A stretch of 64,000 nt of DNA, taken from Croceivirga sp. (GTDB lineage Bacteria > Bacteroidota > Bacteroidia > Flavobacteriales > Flavobacteriaceae). The stretch is from NCBI GenBank assembly GCA_028284285.1, contig JANQSA010000085.1:1-64000 (forward strand), read 5' to 3'. A model generated the notes under the pieces. It saw only the letters and a program-made list of their open reading frames with translations. It ran no database searches and had not been told where the DNA came from. Each line of letters starts with the position of its first letter. Within the stretch, counting starts at the first letter, position 1. Shown piece after piece: positions 24,958 through 33,500 of this stretch. The position numbers and the translations under genes were made by a program.

Positions 24958-25932
24958 TTAAACGAGATAGAAAAAGGTAAATACAAATACCCACACCAGG
25001 TCTACAAAGTGCCAGTACAGTCCCACTTTCTCTACCATCTCATAATGCCCTCTGCGCTGATAGGTGCCCAGGATGATGTTAAAGAAAATGATGATGTTGA
25101 TCACCACCCCGGAGAACACGTGAAATCCGTGAAACCCGGTGATAAAAAAGAAAAAGTCGGCAAACAAACGACTGCCATATTCATTACGGATAAGATTGGC
25201 GCCTTCCACAACCCGGACCGCGTCCTTTAGCCTGCCCAGGGATTCTTTCCGGTCCAACACTGTTTTTTCCCCTGCTTCATTGATCTTTTCCGTCCGGATC
25301 AAAATATTCGGATTGGCTTGAAAACCGGCAATCACCTCATTCAACGAATAGGAGGTCGTATACCCTTCTTCCTGGTACCAAACGCCCTCGTTCTTGGTAT
25401 GTTTTACCCGTTCCTCCGGAAGCGTTTTGGAGAAATCCGCAAGCGCAGCCCGTTCACCGGAATCCGCTTTTACAAATTGGAGGATACGCCCTCCCCTGGT
25501 TTCCAGGGCCCCGTAATCCCCTTTGATAAAGGTAGCCCACTCCCAGGCCTGTGAACCCACGAATATGGCCCCTCCAATAATGGTAAGGAACATGTACAGG
25601 ATCACCTTTTTCTGTAGCATCCGGTGGCCTGCATCTACCGCGAGCACCATGGTTACGGAAGACATGATCAGGATAAAGGTCATAAAAGCCACATAGATCA
25701 TAGGGTAGTTCCCATGGAAAAACGGTACGTGGGTAAACACTTCATCCGCAATGGGCCAGGTTTCAATGAATTTGAACCGCGAAAAACCATACGAAGCCAA
25801 AAACCCTGAGAAGGTCAGGGCATCTGAAACAATAAAGAACCACATCATCAGTTTCCCATAGCTGGCTCCAAGAGGCCGGTTGCCTCCGCCCCAAACATTT
25901 TCTTCTTCTCCGGTCGTAACCGTTGTATCCAT
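24958..25932 (-). CDS. Cytochrome c oxidase subunit III, long form with soluble insert
   Basis: A 324-residue subunit III. The membrane helices carry typical segments (GKLMMWFFIVSDALTFSGF, GSQAWEW, ADFFFFITGFHGFHVFSG, YWHFVDLVWVFVFTFFYL). Between two helices lies a polar insert of about 100 residues (about 152-255) that ordinary subunit III lacks. Subunit III supports proton uptake and stability of the oxidase core. A promoter-like box precedes it at 25958. The second, short subunit III gene lies just upstream. Confidence 0.92.
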   Translation of the reverse strand: MDTTVTTGEEENVWGGGNRPLGASYGKLMMWFFIVSDALTFSGFLASYGFSRFKFIETWPIADEVFTHVPFFHGNYPMIYVAFMTFILIMSSVTMVLAVDAGHRMLQKKVILYMFLTIIGGAIFVGSQAWEWATFIKGDYGALETRGGRILQFVKADSGERAALADFSKTLPEERVKHTKNEGVWYQEEGYTTSYSLNEVIAGFQANPNILIRTEKINEAGEKTVLDRKESLGRLKDAVRVVEGANLIRNEYGSRLFADFFFFITGFHGFHVFSGVVINIIIFFNIILGTYQRRGHYEMVEKVGLYWHFVDLVWVFVFTFFYLV

Positions 25933-25957
25933 AAAAATCGTTTTAATAAAACTTTAG

Positions 25958-25965
25958 CAAATTTA
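25958..25965 (-). promoter_or_regulatory. -7 element for the long subunit III gene
   Basis: The minus strand reads TAAATTTG followed by C, matching TAnnTTTG, 25 bp before the ATG at 25932 and inside the 105-bp gap between the two subunit III genes. No clear TTG at -33. It suggests an internal promoter. Confidence 0.5.
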
Positions 25966-26037
25966 CACCTTTTGCCTTTTTGAAAAAGCGAAATTTCATC
26001 TAAGCCCGCGAATCTTTTTCAATGTGCCTCAAATTTG

Positions 26038-26622
26038 TTACACAAAGAACATAAACAGGATCAAATACACCCAAAGCAGGTCTAAAAAATGCCAGAAGGT
26101 GGCACCCAACTCCAATCCCAGTAAATTTTCAGGGGTATACTTCCCACGTATTTGCTGAACCAGCACGACCAACAACGAAATCAATCCGGCCACCACATGC
26201 AGGATATGTACAAAGGCAATCAAAAATATATAGGACATTTTTATGTTGCTGGTCGGGCCGGTAAAGTAGTATCCCGTATCGATCATTTGCGAAAAACCAA
26301 AAAACTGAAGTACAATAAAGACGATCCCTAACAGTAGCGTGATGCCCAGCCACTGCGTGGCCTGCTTCTGCCGGTCCTTTTTTACCGCGCGTTTGGCAAG
26401 GATATAGGTCAGGCTACTCACTATAATGATAGCAGTGCTGACAAAAAATGCCTGGGGCAGATCTATGGTATCCAGCCAGTCCTTGCGCTTGCTACTGACA
26501 ATGTAGGCACTGGTCCAACCGGCGAAGCCCATGATCAAACTCACAATGCCAAACCACAGCATCATCTTTTTTGCCCTGGCATTTTTCTCTTTTGCGGTAC
26601 CCCGTGTTAAATCCACACTCAT
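26038..26622 (-). CDS. Haem-copper oxidase subunit III, short form
   Basis: A 194-residue protein with five membrane helices, containing AYIVSSKRKDW, AFVHILHVVAGLISL and FWHFLDLLWVYLILFMFF, which mark subunit III of haem-copper oxidases. It is a paralogue of the longer product encoded downstream and lacks the insert. Both may be parts of the same oxidase in Bacteroidota, or belong to alternative assemblies; sequence alone does not decide. It starts two bases after the stop of cyoE. Confidence 0.92.
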   Translation of the reverse strand: MSVDLTRGTAKEKNARAKKMMLWFGIVSLIMGFAGWTSAYIVSSKRKDWLDTIDLPQAFFVSTAIIIVSSLTYILAKRAVKKDRQKQATQWLGITLLLGIVFIVLQFFGFSQMIDTGYYFTGPTSNIKMSYIFLIAFVHILHVVAGLISLLVVLVQQIRGKYTPENLLGLELGATFWHFLDLLWVYLILFMFFV

Positions 26623-26624
26623 GG

Positions 26625-27521
26625 TTATAAAAACTTATCAATTACGTAAACGATCTGCATCAAGGTAATATAGGAAACGCTGGCCAGCATTAATTTTCTG
26701 GCGGATTTGTTATTTCGTTTTTCAAATAGGCGGAAGGCAAAGAGCAGCATCCCTACCCCCATTAAAAAGATGAGTATTGCCGCGGGTACGGATAAGATCA
26801 ATCTTCCGGTAAAGCCAAAGACCGGCATGATCGAAATGGTGATCATCCAAATGGTATACAGGATGATCTGCAATGCAGTTCCCGTATCTTTTTTCCCGGT
26901 GGGCAGCATTTTAAAGCCGCCTCGTTTATAATCGTCATCCAACAACCATCCCAAGGCCCAAAAATGAGGGAATTGCCAGAAGAACTGGATCATAAACAGG
27001 GTGCCCGGCTCAATACCAAAATCATTAGTGGCCGCTACCCAGCCCAACATAAAGGGGATGGCTCCGGGAATGGCCCCTACAAATACGGACAAAGGGGTAA
27101 TGGTTTTTAAGGGGGTGTATACACTGGTGTATAGAAAAATGGAGATGGCCCCAAAAATTGCGGTTTTCGGATTCAACAGGTAGAGCGCTACTACACCCAT
27201 CAGCGTCATGGCAATGGCCACCGTCATGGCCAGGGGCACGGACATGCGTCCTGCCGGAATGGGCCGGTTCCGGGTACGCTTCATCAAGCTGTCCAGGTCG
27301 CGTTCTATGACCTGGTTATACGCATTGGAGGCCCCCACCATACAATAGCCGCCAAAAGCGAGCAAAAGAATGGAAAAGAGGTCCAGTTCGTAGGCTCCGA
27401 GAAGGTATCCGGCGAGGGAAGAGAACACCACACTGGCCGCCAGGCGTACTTTGGTGAGTTCCTTTAGATCCGAAAGCACTAAGGTCCAAGATTTTGTAAG
27501 CGTTCCCGCGGCAGATTTCAT
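26625..27521 (-). CDS. ctaB: Protoheme IX farnesyltransferase (haem O synthase)
   Basis: A 298-residue inner-membrane prenyltransferase of the UbiA superfamily with about nine helices (also called CyoE). The catalytic region NAYNQVIERDLDSLMKRT has the N/D-rich farnesyl-diphosphate/Mg site, and a second Asp-rich loop lies at LLDDDYKRGG. It converts haem B to haem O, the precursor of the haem A used by aa3 oxidases. First gene of the oxidase assembly operon, with a complete two-part promoter 20 bp upstream. Confidence 0.96.
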   Translation of the reverse strand: MKSAAGTLTKSWTLVLSDLKELTKVRLAASVVFSSLAGYLLGAYELDLFSILLLAFGGYCMVGASNAYNQVIERDLDSLMKRTRNRPIPAGRMSVPLAMTVAIAMTLMGVVALYLLNPKTAIFGAISIFLYTSVYTPLKTITPLSVFVGAIPGAIPFMLGWVAATNDFGIEPGTLFMIQFFWQFPHFWALGWLLDDDYKRGGFKMLPTGKKDTGTALQIILYTIWMITISIMPVFGFTGRLILSVPAAILIFLMGVGMLLFAFRLFEKRNNKSARKLMLASVSYITLMQIVYVIDKFL

Positions 27522-27540
27522 CCTTTCTCCTATTGGCCTG

Positions 27541-27571
27541 CAAAGATACGGTGGGCAGGAATTATCTGCAA
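27541..27571 (-). promoter_or_regulatory. Promoter of the oxidase assembly operon
   Basis: The minus strand carries TTG (27571-27569), 20 bp, then TATCTTTG (27548-27541) followed by C: both halves of the Bacteroidota consensus at the right spacing. It ends 19 bp before the ctaB start. Confidence 0.75.
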
Positions 27572-27786
27572 CCCGGAAAAGGTAGAAGCCTAAAAGTCGT
27601 TTTACCGCTGGGAAAAGGGCTTCCCTTGTTATACTATTGTACTTGGGAAAAGTACGGGTAGCGGGCTTCCGGAGGGCTCTGGGGCCTATTCTATTATTTT
27701 TTGATGTTGTTTTTGGCTTTGTATTTTGTAATATAAGGATTAGTCATTTCGAATGGATATGAGAAATCTAAGCCCGCTGTCTTTTT

Positions 27787-27829
27787 GCCACACGAAAGCT
27801 TGCCTGCTGCAAGCAGGGATTCGTGCGGC
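27787..27829. repeat. Nested inverted repeat (hairpin element)
   Basis: Outer arms GCCACACGAA and TTCGTGCGGC pair over ten positions with one mismatch. Inside, CCTGCT and AGCAGG pair around a 3-nt loop. The 13-mer GCAAGCAGGGATT within it (27809-27821) recurs exactly at 30466-30478, hinting at a dispersed intergenic element. Confidence 0.6.
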
Positions 27830-27905
27830 AGCGGGGGGAAGGGTGGTTCAACATAACGAACCCCGTTTCACTGCCCTAAAAAGCGTAAAAGCGATCACGA
27901 AAACA

Positions 27906-27935
27906 AAAGCCAGCCCGAATTAACGAACTGGCTTT
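27906..27935 (-). terminator. Possible terminator for the small membrane protein gene
   Basis: AAAGCCAG and CTGGCTTT form a perfect 8-bp stem with a 14-nt loop. On the minus strand the stem runs into TTTTGTTTT. It lies about 110 bp after the stop codon at 28046. Confidence 0.5.
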
Positions 27936-28045
27936 AGTGGTTATGATTATTTTTGACAATTCTACGGCCTTCTTTTCTCACTTGTCAGGGACGAGCGGCA
28001 GCGGAGGTCAGTTTTAAGGTTATGTGATTCCAATATTAAGTCTAT

Positions 28046-28363
28046 CTATCTCCTCTTTCTTGCCATAAAGCAATTATACAATGCCAATATAAGTACGGAC
28101 TGCACAAGGATATTGAATAATTGCAAAAGAATATTTGGTACTTTCCAAGATTCATTGCCGGGAAGGAACAAAGGGAACCCTTTTTTAAATATGGATATCG
28201 GGAAGCCTACCAAATAGTTCAAAAACCAATTTGTATTCAGTGTTGAAGATGATAAAGCTTCATCACCAATCGCATTCAAAGCAGTAAATACATAAATCAC
28301 AAAATGAAGAATCACTATCAAGAAAAATACAGTTAAAAATATTCCTATTCGCTTATTTTGCAT
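28046..28363 (-). CDS. Small two-helix membrane protein of unknown function
   Basis: A 105-residue protein with membrane helices at about 7-28 and 78-98 and a basic C-terminus (MARKRR). The segment between helices (about 30-75) is polar to amphipathic and would face the periplasm if both ends are cytoplasmic. I recognise no family and see no motif. It stands alone between long non-coding stretches. The helix layout and positive-inside tail support a real gene, but it is the least certain of the coding calls. Confidence 0.6.
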   Translation of the reverse strand: MQNKRIGIFLTVFFLIVILHFVIYVFTALNAIGDEALSSSTLNTNWFLNYLVGFPISIFKKGFPLFLPGNESWKVPNILLQLFNILVQSVLILALYNCFMARKRR

Positions 28364-28617
28364 TTGTGTGGGTTTTTTCTACAAAAATCGATTGCCATAG
28401 CACCTAAAATAGCATTATAATTATCTGTGACGTTATGGCCACCCCTGATGGGTTGCAGCCAATGGTAATCACCTGTAAAACGATGAGAAAAACAATTGGC
28501 CTAATTCTGAACATCCTATATACCATACCCTTTAGTTATAAATGTAATCTGAGTTAGCATTTTAAAAAAACTCCTGCCATTTTGCCTTGCCAATTGGTGT
28601 GGAGACCCGGATCCAAA
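28364..28617. other. Intergenic stretch, nothing recognised
   Basis: No open frame of note and no RNA gene or repeat that I can identify. It separates the small membrane protein gene from the terminator at 28618. Confidence 0.5.
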
Positions 28618-28649
28618 CAAAAAACCCGGCAATATTGCCGGGTTTTTTG
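28618..28649. terminator. Perfect palindromic terminator after the TonB-like gene
   Basis: A perfect 32-nt palindrome: an ACCCGGCAATATTGCCGGGT core flanked by an A-run on the left and a T-run on the right. It can act as an intrinsic terminator in both directions and lies 16 bp after the stop of the TonB-like gene. Confidence 0.92.
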
Positions 28650-28665
28650 TTTTATGTAGTTCTGC

Positions 28666-29370
28666 TTACTGCAACTTAAACGTAATGGGGATACTAAACG
28701 GTACTTTTACCGGCCTACCGCGTTGTTTTCCAGGGGTCATTTTTGGTAGTTTCTTGATGATTCGCATGGCCTCTGCTTCCAGGTTTTTATCCGGGCCACG
28801 CATTCTGATGTCTCCTATACTACCATCTTTCTGAATGGTAAACATTACCGCTACCCTTCCCTGGATACCCATTTCCTGGGCAATTTCCGGGTACCGGAAG
28901 TTTTTGCGAATGTGTTTCTGCATCATCTCCTGGAAACACTGTTTTTTATTGCTTGCTCCTTCACAACCCGGAAAAACGGGTACGTCCTCAATAACCGCAA
29001 AAGGTACGGAAATGTCTTCCTCTACTTCTTCTACTTCTACCTCTTCTATTTCCATAACTTCTTCTTCCTGGCTGGTTTCAGTAGACTCAATTACGGTTTC
29101 TTCCACTTCTTCTTCATCTTCAACTACCTCGATCACCTCTGGCGCTGCAGGAGGCGGAGGGGGTGGAGGGGTCTTTATCTGCTCGGTCATGGGCACTTCT
29201 TCATCCAACTGGTCTTCTACGCTTAGTGCAATGTCATAATCGTTTGCTTTGTCATACTTTTTCCATTCCAATCCTCTCCAAACCAACAACATTACCACGG
29301 CAAGACCGATTACGAAATACAGGCCACTATTTCTTCCAACATCCGCTTTTGGGTTCTTTTTTGGTTCCAT
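28666..29370 (-). CDS. Energy transducer TonB-family protein
   Basis: A 234-residue protein with a cytoplasmic start, a single membrane helix (about 16-33), a Pro-rich segment (KTPPPPPPPAAPEV) and a long Glu/Val-rich acidic stretch (about 80-120). The C-terminal TonB domain (about 140-234) contains YPEIAQEMGIQGRV, FTIQKDGSI and KLPKMTPGKQRGRPV. TonB proteins transmit proton-motive force to outer-membrane receptors. No ExbBD genes are adjacent, so which receptors it serves is unknown; flavobacteria usually have several. A strong palindromic terminator follows. Confidence 0.93.
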   Translation of the reverse strand: MEPKKNPKADVGRNSGLYFVIGLAVVMLLVWRGLEWKKYDKANDYDIALSVEDQLDEEVPMTEQIKTPPPPPPPAAPEVIEVVEDEEEVEETVIESTETSQEEEVMEIEEVEVEEVEEDISVPFAVIEDVPVFPGCEGASNKKQCFQEMMQKHIRKNFRYPEIAQEMGIQGRVAVMFTIQKDGSIGDIRMRGPDKNLEAEAMRIIKKLPKMTPGKQRGRPVKVPFSIPITFKLQ

Positions 29371-29440
29371 GTTTCTCTTTAATTATTTGATGATCCCTGC
29401 TAATTTAACCAAATATTTAAAACCGCCACAATTTCAGGCT

Positions 29441-29836
29441 CTAATTTCGCCGGCGAATGAGTGAACCATACATTTGAATGAGTAAACCGCCCGTAATGGC
29501 CCCAAGGCTATTGGCCACAATATCCCAAATATCAGCTTCCCTTCCGAAAGGCATGAGCCATTGCAGGCCCTCTATCAGCACCCCGTAGGCAATTGAACCC
29601 AGTAGTACCACCACCAATATTTTTTTGGTGCCACCGTTATTTTGCTTTCTTTCTTCAAGGCAAAGTACCCCCAGGACCACTGCAAAAAAATAGAATACAA
29701 AATGTACCCCCTTATCCGCGTAGGGAACAGAGACGCCCCCGGTATCTATCCCGGATAAATCAAATAAGCTGGAAAGGGTAATTACCACCATCCAGCTTAT
29801 GTATAAAAAGGTAAACCTAAACGTTTTAAGCACCAA
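29441..29836 (-). CDS. VanZ-like membrane protein
   Basis: A 131-residue protein with four membrane helices, including the VanZ-like segments [13 protein letters not shown] and [30 protein letters not shown]. VanZ homologues are linked to teicoplanin resistance in some Gram-positives, but in Bacteroidota the role is unknown. It overlaps gcvH by 11 bases, an arrangement common near sprA in flavobacteria. Confidence 0.9.
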   Translation of the reverse strand: MVLKTFRFTFLYISWMVVITLSSLFDLSGIDTGGVSVPYADKGVHFVFYFFAVVLGVLCLEERKQNNGGTKKILVVVLLGSIAYGVLIEGLQWLMPFGREADIWDIVANSLGAITGGLLIQMYGSLIRRRN

Positions 29837-30206
29837 TCAATGCCTTGTAGTCGCTATCTGCCAATAATGCTTCCAACTCCTCCGGATTGGAAATTTTGAT
29901 TTTTATCATCCACCCTTCACCATACGGGTCCGTATTCACTTTTTCCGGTTCATCTTCCAGCGACTCATTAAACTCCACAATTTGTCCGCTTATCGGCAAA
30001 AACAGATCCGAAACGGTCTTTACCGCTTCCACCGTTCCAAATACCTCTTCCTTGTCCAAGGTCTCATCCAAGGTTTCCACCTCAACATAAACAATATCAC
30101 CCAGCTCGCTTTGTGCAAAATCTGTGATCCCCACGGTAGCAATATCTCCTTCTACCTGCACCCATTCGTGATCTTTGGTATATTTTAATTCTGACGGAAT
30201 GTTCAT
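29826..30206 (-). CDS. gcvH: Glycine cleavage system H protein
   Basis: A 126-residue lipoyl-carrier protein of normal length. The lipoylated lysine is Lys63 in [11 protein letters not shown]. The start [25 protein letters not shown] and [12 protein letters not shown] complete the family pattern. It shuttles the methylamine intermediate between the P, T and L proteins during glycine breakdown. The P and T genes are not nearby. A complete promoter lies 25 bp upstream, and heptamer repeats lie beyond it. Confidence 0.97.
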   Translation of the reverse strand: MNIPSELKYTKDHEWVQVEGDIATVGITDFAQSELGDIVYVEVETLDETLDKEEVFGTVEAVKTVSDLFLPISGQIVEFNESLEDEPEKVNTDPYGEGWMIKIKISNPEELEALLADSDYKALIGA

Positions 30207-30231
30207 TTATCTTTTTTATTTGAAGTACTGA

Positions 30232-30262
30232 CAAATGTAGTGGATTACCGATTGTTTTTCAA
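30232..30262 (-). promoter_or_regulatory. Promoter of gcvH-vanZ
   Basis: The minus strand carries TTG (30262-30260), 20 bp, then TACATTTG (30239-30232), a full match to the Bacteroidota TTG / TAnnTTTG consensus. It ends 25 bp before the gcvH start. Confidence 0.75.
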
Positions 30263-30289
30263 GGAATTTAAAACGGAAAATGGGAAGAT

Positions 30290-30317
30290 GTGAGACGTGA
30301 GACATGAGATGCGAGAC
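30290..30317. repeat. Heptamer tandem repeat, GTGAGAC type
   Basis: Four 7-bp units in a row: GTGAGAC, GTGAGAC, ATGAGAT, GCGAGAC. Starts 28 bp upstream of the -33 element of the gcvH promoter. Confidence 0.75.
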
Positions 30318-30348
30318 TAAGGATGCAATAGTAAACCTGAAACCCCGG

Positions 30349-30432
30349 AAATCCCAAATTCCAAATTCCAAATTCCAAATCCCAAATCCCAAATCCCAAA
30401 TTCCAAATTCCAAATTCCAAATTCCAAATTCC
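30349..30432. repeat. Heptamer tandem repeat, AAATTCC/AAATCCC type
   Basis: Twelve uninterrupted 7-bp units, AAAT(T/C)CC. The variable base runs C TTT CCC TTTTT along the plus strand, so variant units are clustered, as expected from slippage or unequal exchange. Confidence 0.9.
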
Positions 30433-30553
30433 AAATAAAGTGCAAGTATCAATTTCAATTCCTACGCAAGCAGGGATTGTCTTTTGCACAAGCTGGGATT
30501 TAGTGCCTGGACCAAGCTCAGTAACCACACTTGGAATTTGTATTTAAAAAGAA

Positions 30554-33500
30554 TTAATTCCCAAAGTTGTAGCGAATGGTAAAACCGGCGTTGATGGTAG
30601 TTTGCGGAAAGGCTGTAGAAACTTTAAACTGAGAAAAGGTATGATCGTAAAAGAACAGTGCATTGAGGCTTTTACTCAACGCATAGTCTGCAGTGAATTT
30701 GATGGACCACAACTCCTGGCCTGCGGTAATTTGATTATTGTCGATATCCAGGTTTCTAATAATGGTAATATTATCACGCAGCGAAAGGTCTGCTTTTAAA
30801 TTCAGATCTCCTTTCAAACGCGTACGTTCTCCTCCAATGTTGGTTACAAATTTTACATCCTTAATACGATAACCCAATCCCAATGTGTATTCCTGCCCGT
30901 TGATCTCTGTTAACAGGCTATTGTCAAAGCTTAAGGAAAGCGTACGGTTTGTGCGTACTTCTGCCAGAACGCTTAAAGAGTTTTTCATTTCAAAATCCAT
31001 TCGCATCAGCGGATTGAATTCATCGGTAAGCACCACGTTATTAATGATGTTTTCCGGTTGTACATTTCCGGTTTCCGCATTTATCGGGGGCAGCCCGTCA
31101 TTCAGCAATTGCTCCCGTTCCAAATTGGTTTGAAACGAATTGATACTATAGGACGCCCGGTACCCGTGTTGCAGGGAAAATCGCTTAAATTTCTTTTTAA
31201 ACCACTTGTTTTTCATCAGGCCGGTGTACTTGATATTCCAATTCGGGATAGGAATGTCCCGGAAGGCATCCAGATTTACCCGGTTGACATCCTGCCCGGT
31301 ATAGGCCGCAAAAAAAGCGGGTAACAATACATCCTGACTGGTTTTTCCATACCCTACCGGAAAACCTTCTGCATCCCGTTCCTCTACATTGATCCTCCTA
31401 TCGGCCACAATCCTGTTAGCAATGGTTAAGCGGTTGGCCTTAAACTCCTCAAAGGTCTGGGAGTTAAACTCATCACTACTCTTAAAAATGGTCCCTAACA
31501 TTACGGTGGAAATATTGAAATTCCCGATATTGTTGACCAGTCCGTTCTCATTTTGGGCCCATAAATCCGGGACAAAATTCTCCTGTAGACTGTTATTGAT
31601 CTGGCGATCCGCCAGCAGATCGATCGTCAGGTCAGGTGTGGGTTGCGCCGTAGCGGTAATATTCAGGGTTTTGGTGCTGTTTTGCATGAACTGGGTATTG
31701 AACTCCTCAAAATTGGTGAGCCACCCATTTCGTGCAGCTTCAAAACGCACGTTCCGCTGACTGCCAAAAACAAATCCGAAGGTAGGGCGGGCAGTGCCAA
31801 TAAATCCAATGGATTGCGTGTAGCCGGGCAACATCTTACCATTGTTTTCACTGTAGTTTATGTTTACCCGTTTCACCATGGTTAAAATGTCCACCAGGGT
31901 ATTCCAGGTTTTACTTGTTTTTCCCTTTGGTTTTTGATCTTTCTCCCCCTCCCTGGGATTCCCCGCCTTGTCCACCCGCACCGGAGCAGTATTGACAGGT
32001 AGCTTTCCATCCCGCTTTTTAAGGCCAATAAAATCGTAAAAGCTTTGCATCGTTAAATTGGCGGTAAGGTTGTGTGTATTGGCATTTTGCACCGTGTTAA
32101 TATTTTCACCGGCTACCTCTATCAGGGCATCCCCGCCACGTTGCCAATCAAAGTTGCTAGTGTAGGTGTATTGGGCGTTGATAAAGCTTAAAAAGGGGAA
32201 TTTGCTAAACGGCAATTCATAGTTTAACTGCATTTGTTGGGAGTGCCGGTTGGGTTCCCCTACATCAAAAAACCCGTCCCAAAGGCCCAGGGTAGGGTCA
32301 ATGATCGGATTGTCGTTTTCATCCACTTCGTCAGTGAAAAAATTCCGCACAATATTGTTATTGGAAGCCGTTAGGTTGAGCCGCAGGGATCTTGAAATGC
32401 TATAGTTTAGTGCGTACTGCCAGTTAAACAAATAATTACGTTGTTGCAGCACGGGCAAATCCAAAGCTTCTACTCCCGGTTCCAGGACATCCCTAAACCG
32501 CTGTTGGTTAAAGGAACGATCATAATTTGCATTCAAGGAAACACTGGTAGGGAGTACATTAAAATTCAACTCCTTTAGCCACTGCCAGTATTTCCCGGTG
32601 AGCAGGGAATCAGATTTGGCAAAGGGAGCCACTGGGGCAGGCCTAAAATTATGATTGTAGACAAAACCGGTATTCACATTCTCATCTTGCAGGTCCGCTA
32701 TTTCAAAATCCCGGTGACTGGTTTTGTTGTAGGAGTAATTAAATGTAAAGTTCTCAATGTCAAAAAAGTTGGCCTCGGCTTCCTCACTTCTGTTCTTCCG
32801 CACCCCGATAAGGTTTACACTTCGCCGCTTGGTGTAGTCCTCTGCCTGTTCTCTGGTACGCTCGGCATCTTCCGGGGTTTGAGCGGCGTCAATCAGGTCA
32901 TCCAGTTTAAGATCGTCAAAAACCGGATCGAACTCCGGAGTGATCAGGGTTTCCGAGATGCCAAAGTTAAAAGGTATTTGCAATCCCCATTTTTGGGGGA
33001 AGAGCTGGCCTACATTCACATTGGTGACCACATCATAGGAAATGGCATCTTCCCGGGCCCGTTCATTGGGGATCTGATCTATGGCACCAAAACCGGAAGT
33101 ACTCAAGTTGGCAGTGGCGGTGACATTGGCAAAATCCGCCATATTGGCGTCCAAAGCAGCTGTCGCTGCCCATCCCCCGTTATTATCCAGTCCGGCCAAT
33201 CGCAATTCGTTAAACCATATTTCTCCCCTGGCAGGTAAGTCGTCCGCATTTTTTACCCCCACCATCATCGCCCGAAGGCTTCCGAGAGAAGGGTTTCCCC
33301 TGATCCCGATACGGTTTCGCCCCACTGTTCTGGGGGCAAATTCATCTACCTCCACCACTTCGCCCCCTATTACCTCATAGTACCGAAGTTCATTCAACGG
33401 CACACCGTCATTGCGTTGTGCTATTCGTAGTGATTTTACCCGGTTCAGATCCGAGAAGTCAATATCTATTTCGTTAACCTCCGGCCAGATCACGTCCGCT

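Larger units (their letters stand above)
27572..28045. other. Non-coding stretch with hairpin elements
   Basis: About 470 bp without a credible gene. It holds a long imperfect hairpin (27787-27829) and an 8-bp stem that can end the gene at 28046 (27906-27935). The rest shows no promoter, RNA gene or remnant that I can recognise. Confidence 0.6.
30207..30553. other. Repeat-rich spacer between sprA and gcvH
   Basis: A 347-bp spacer holding the gcvH promoter, two families of 7-bp tandem repeats and two related GCAAGCAGGGATT-like words near 30466-30500. Open frames through it merely read the repeat (FGIWNLE over and over) and are not genes. Confidence 0.7.

Noticed and set aside
28580-28625. Possible tRNA remnant before the palindromic terminator
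   Set aside because: No cloverleaf arms or T-loop consensus could be built; the sequence is ordinary intergenic DNA.
30349-30432. CRISPR array
   Set aside because: Units are contiguous 7-mers with no spacers, so this is a microsatellite.
30216-30528. Overlapping frames reading FGIWNLE repeats
   Set aside because: They translate the AAAT(T/C)CC heptamers in successive frames; the peptide repetition follows from the DNA repeat and is not a gene.
32651-33238. Antisense 195-residue frame within sprA
   Set aside because: It lies wholly inside a conserved coding region and shows no family pattern.
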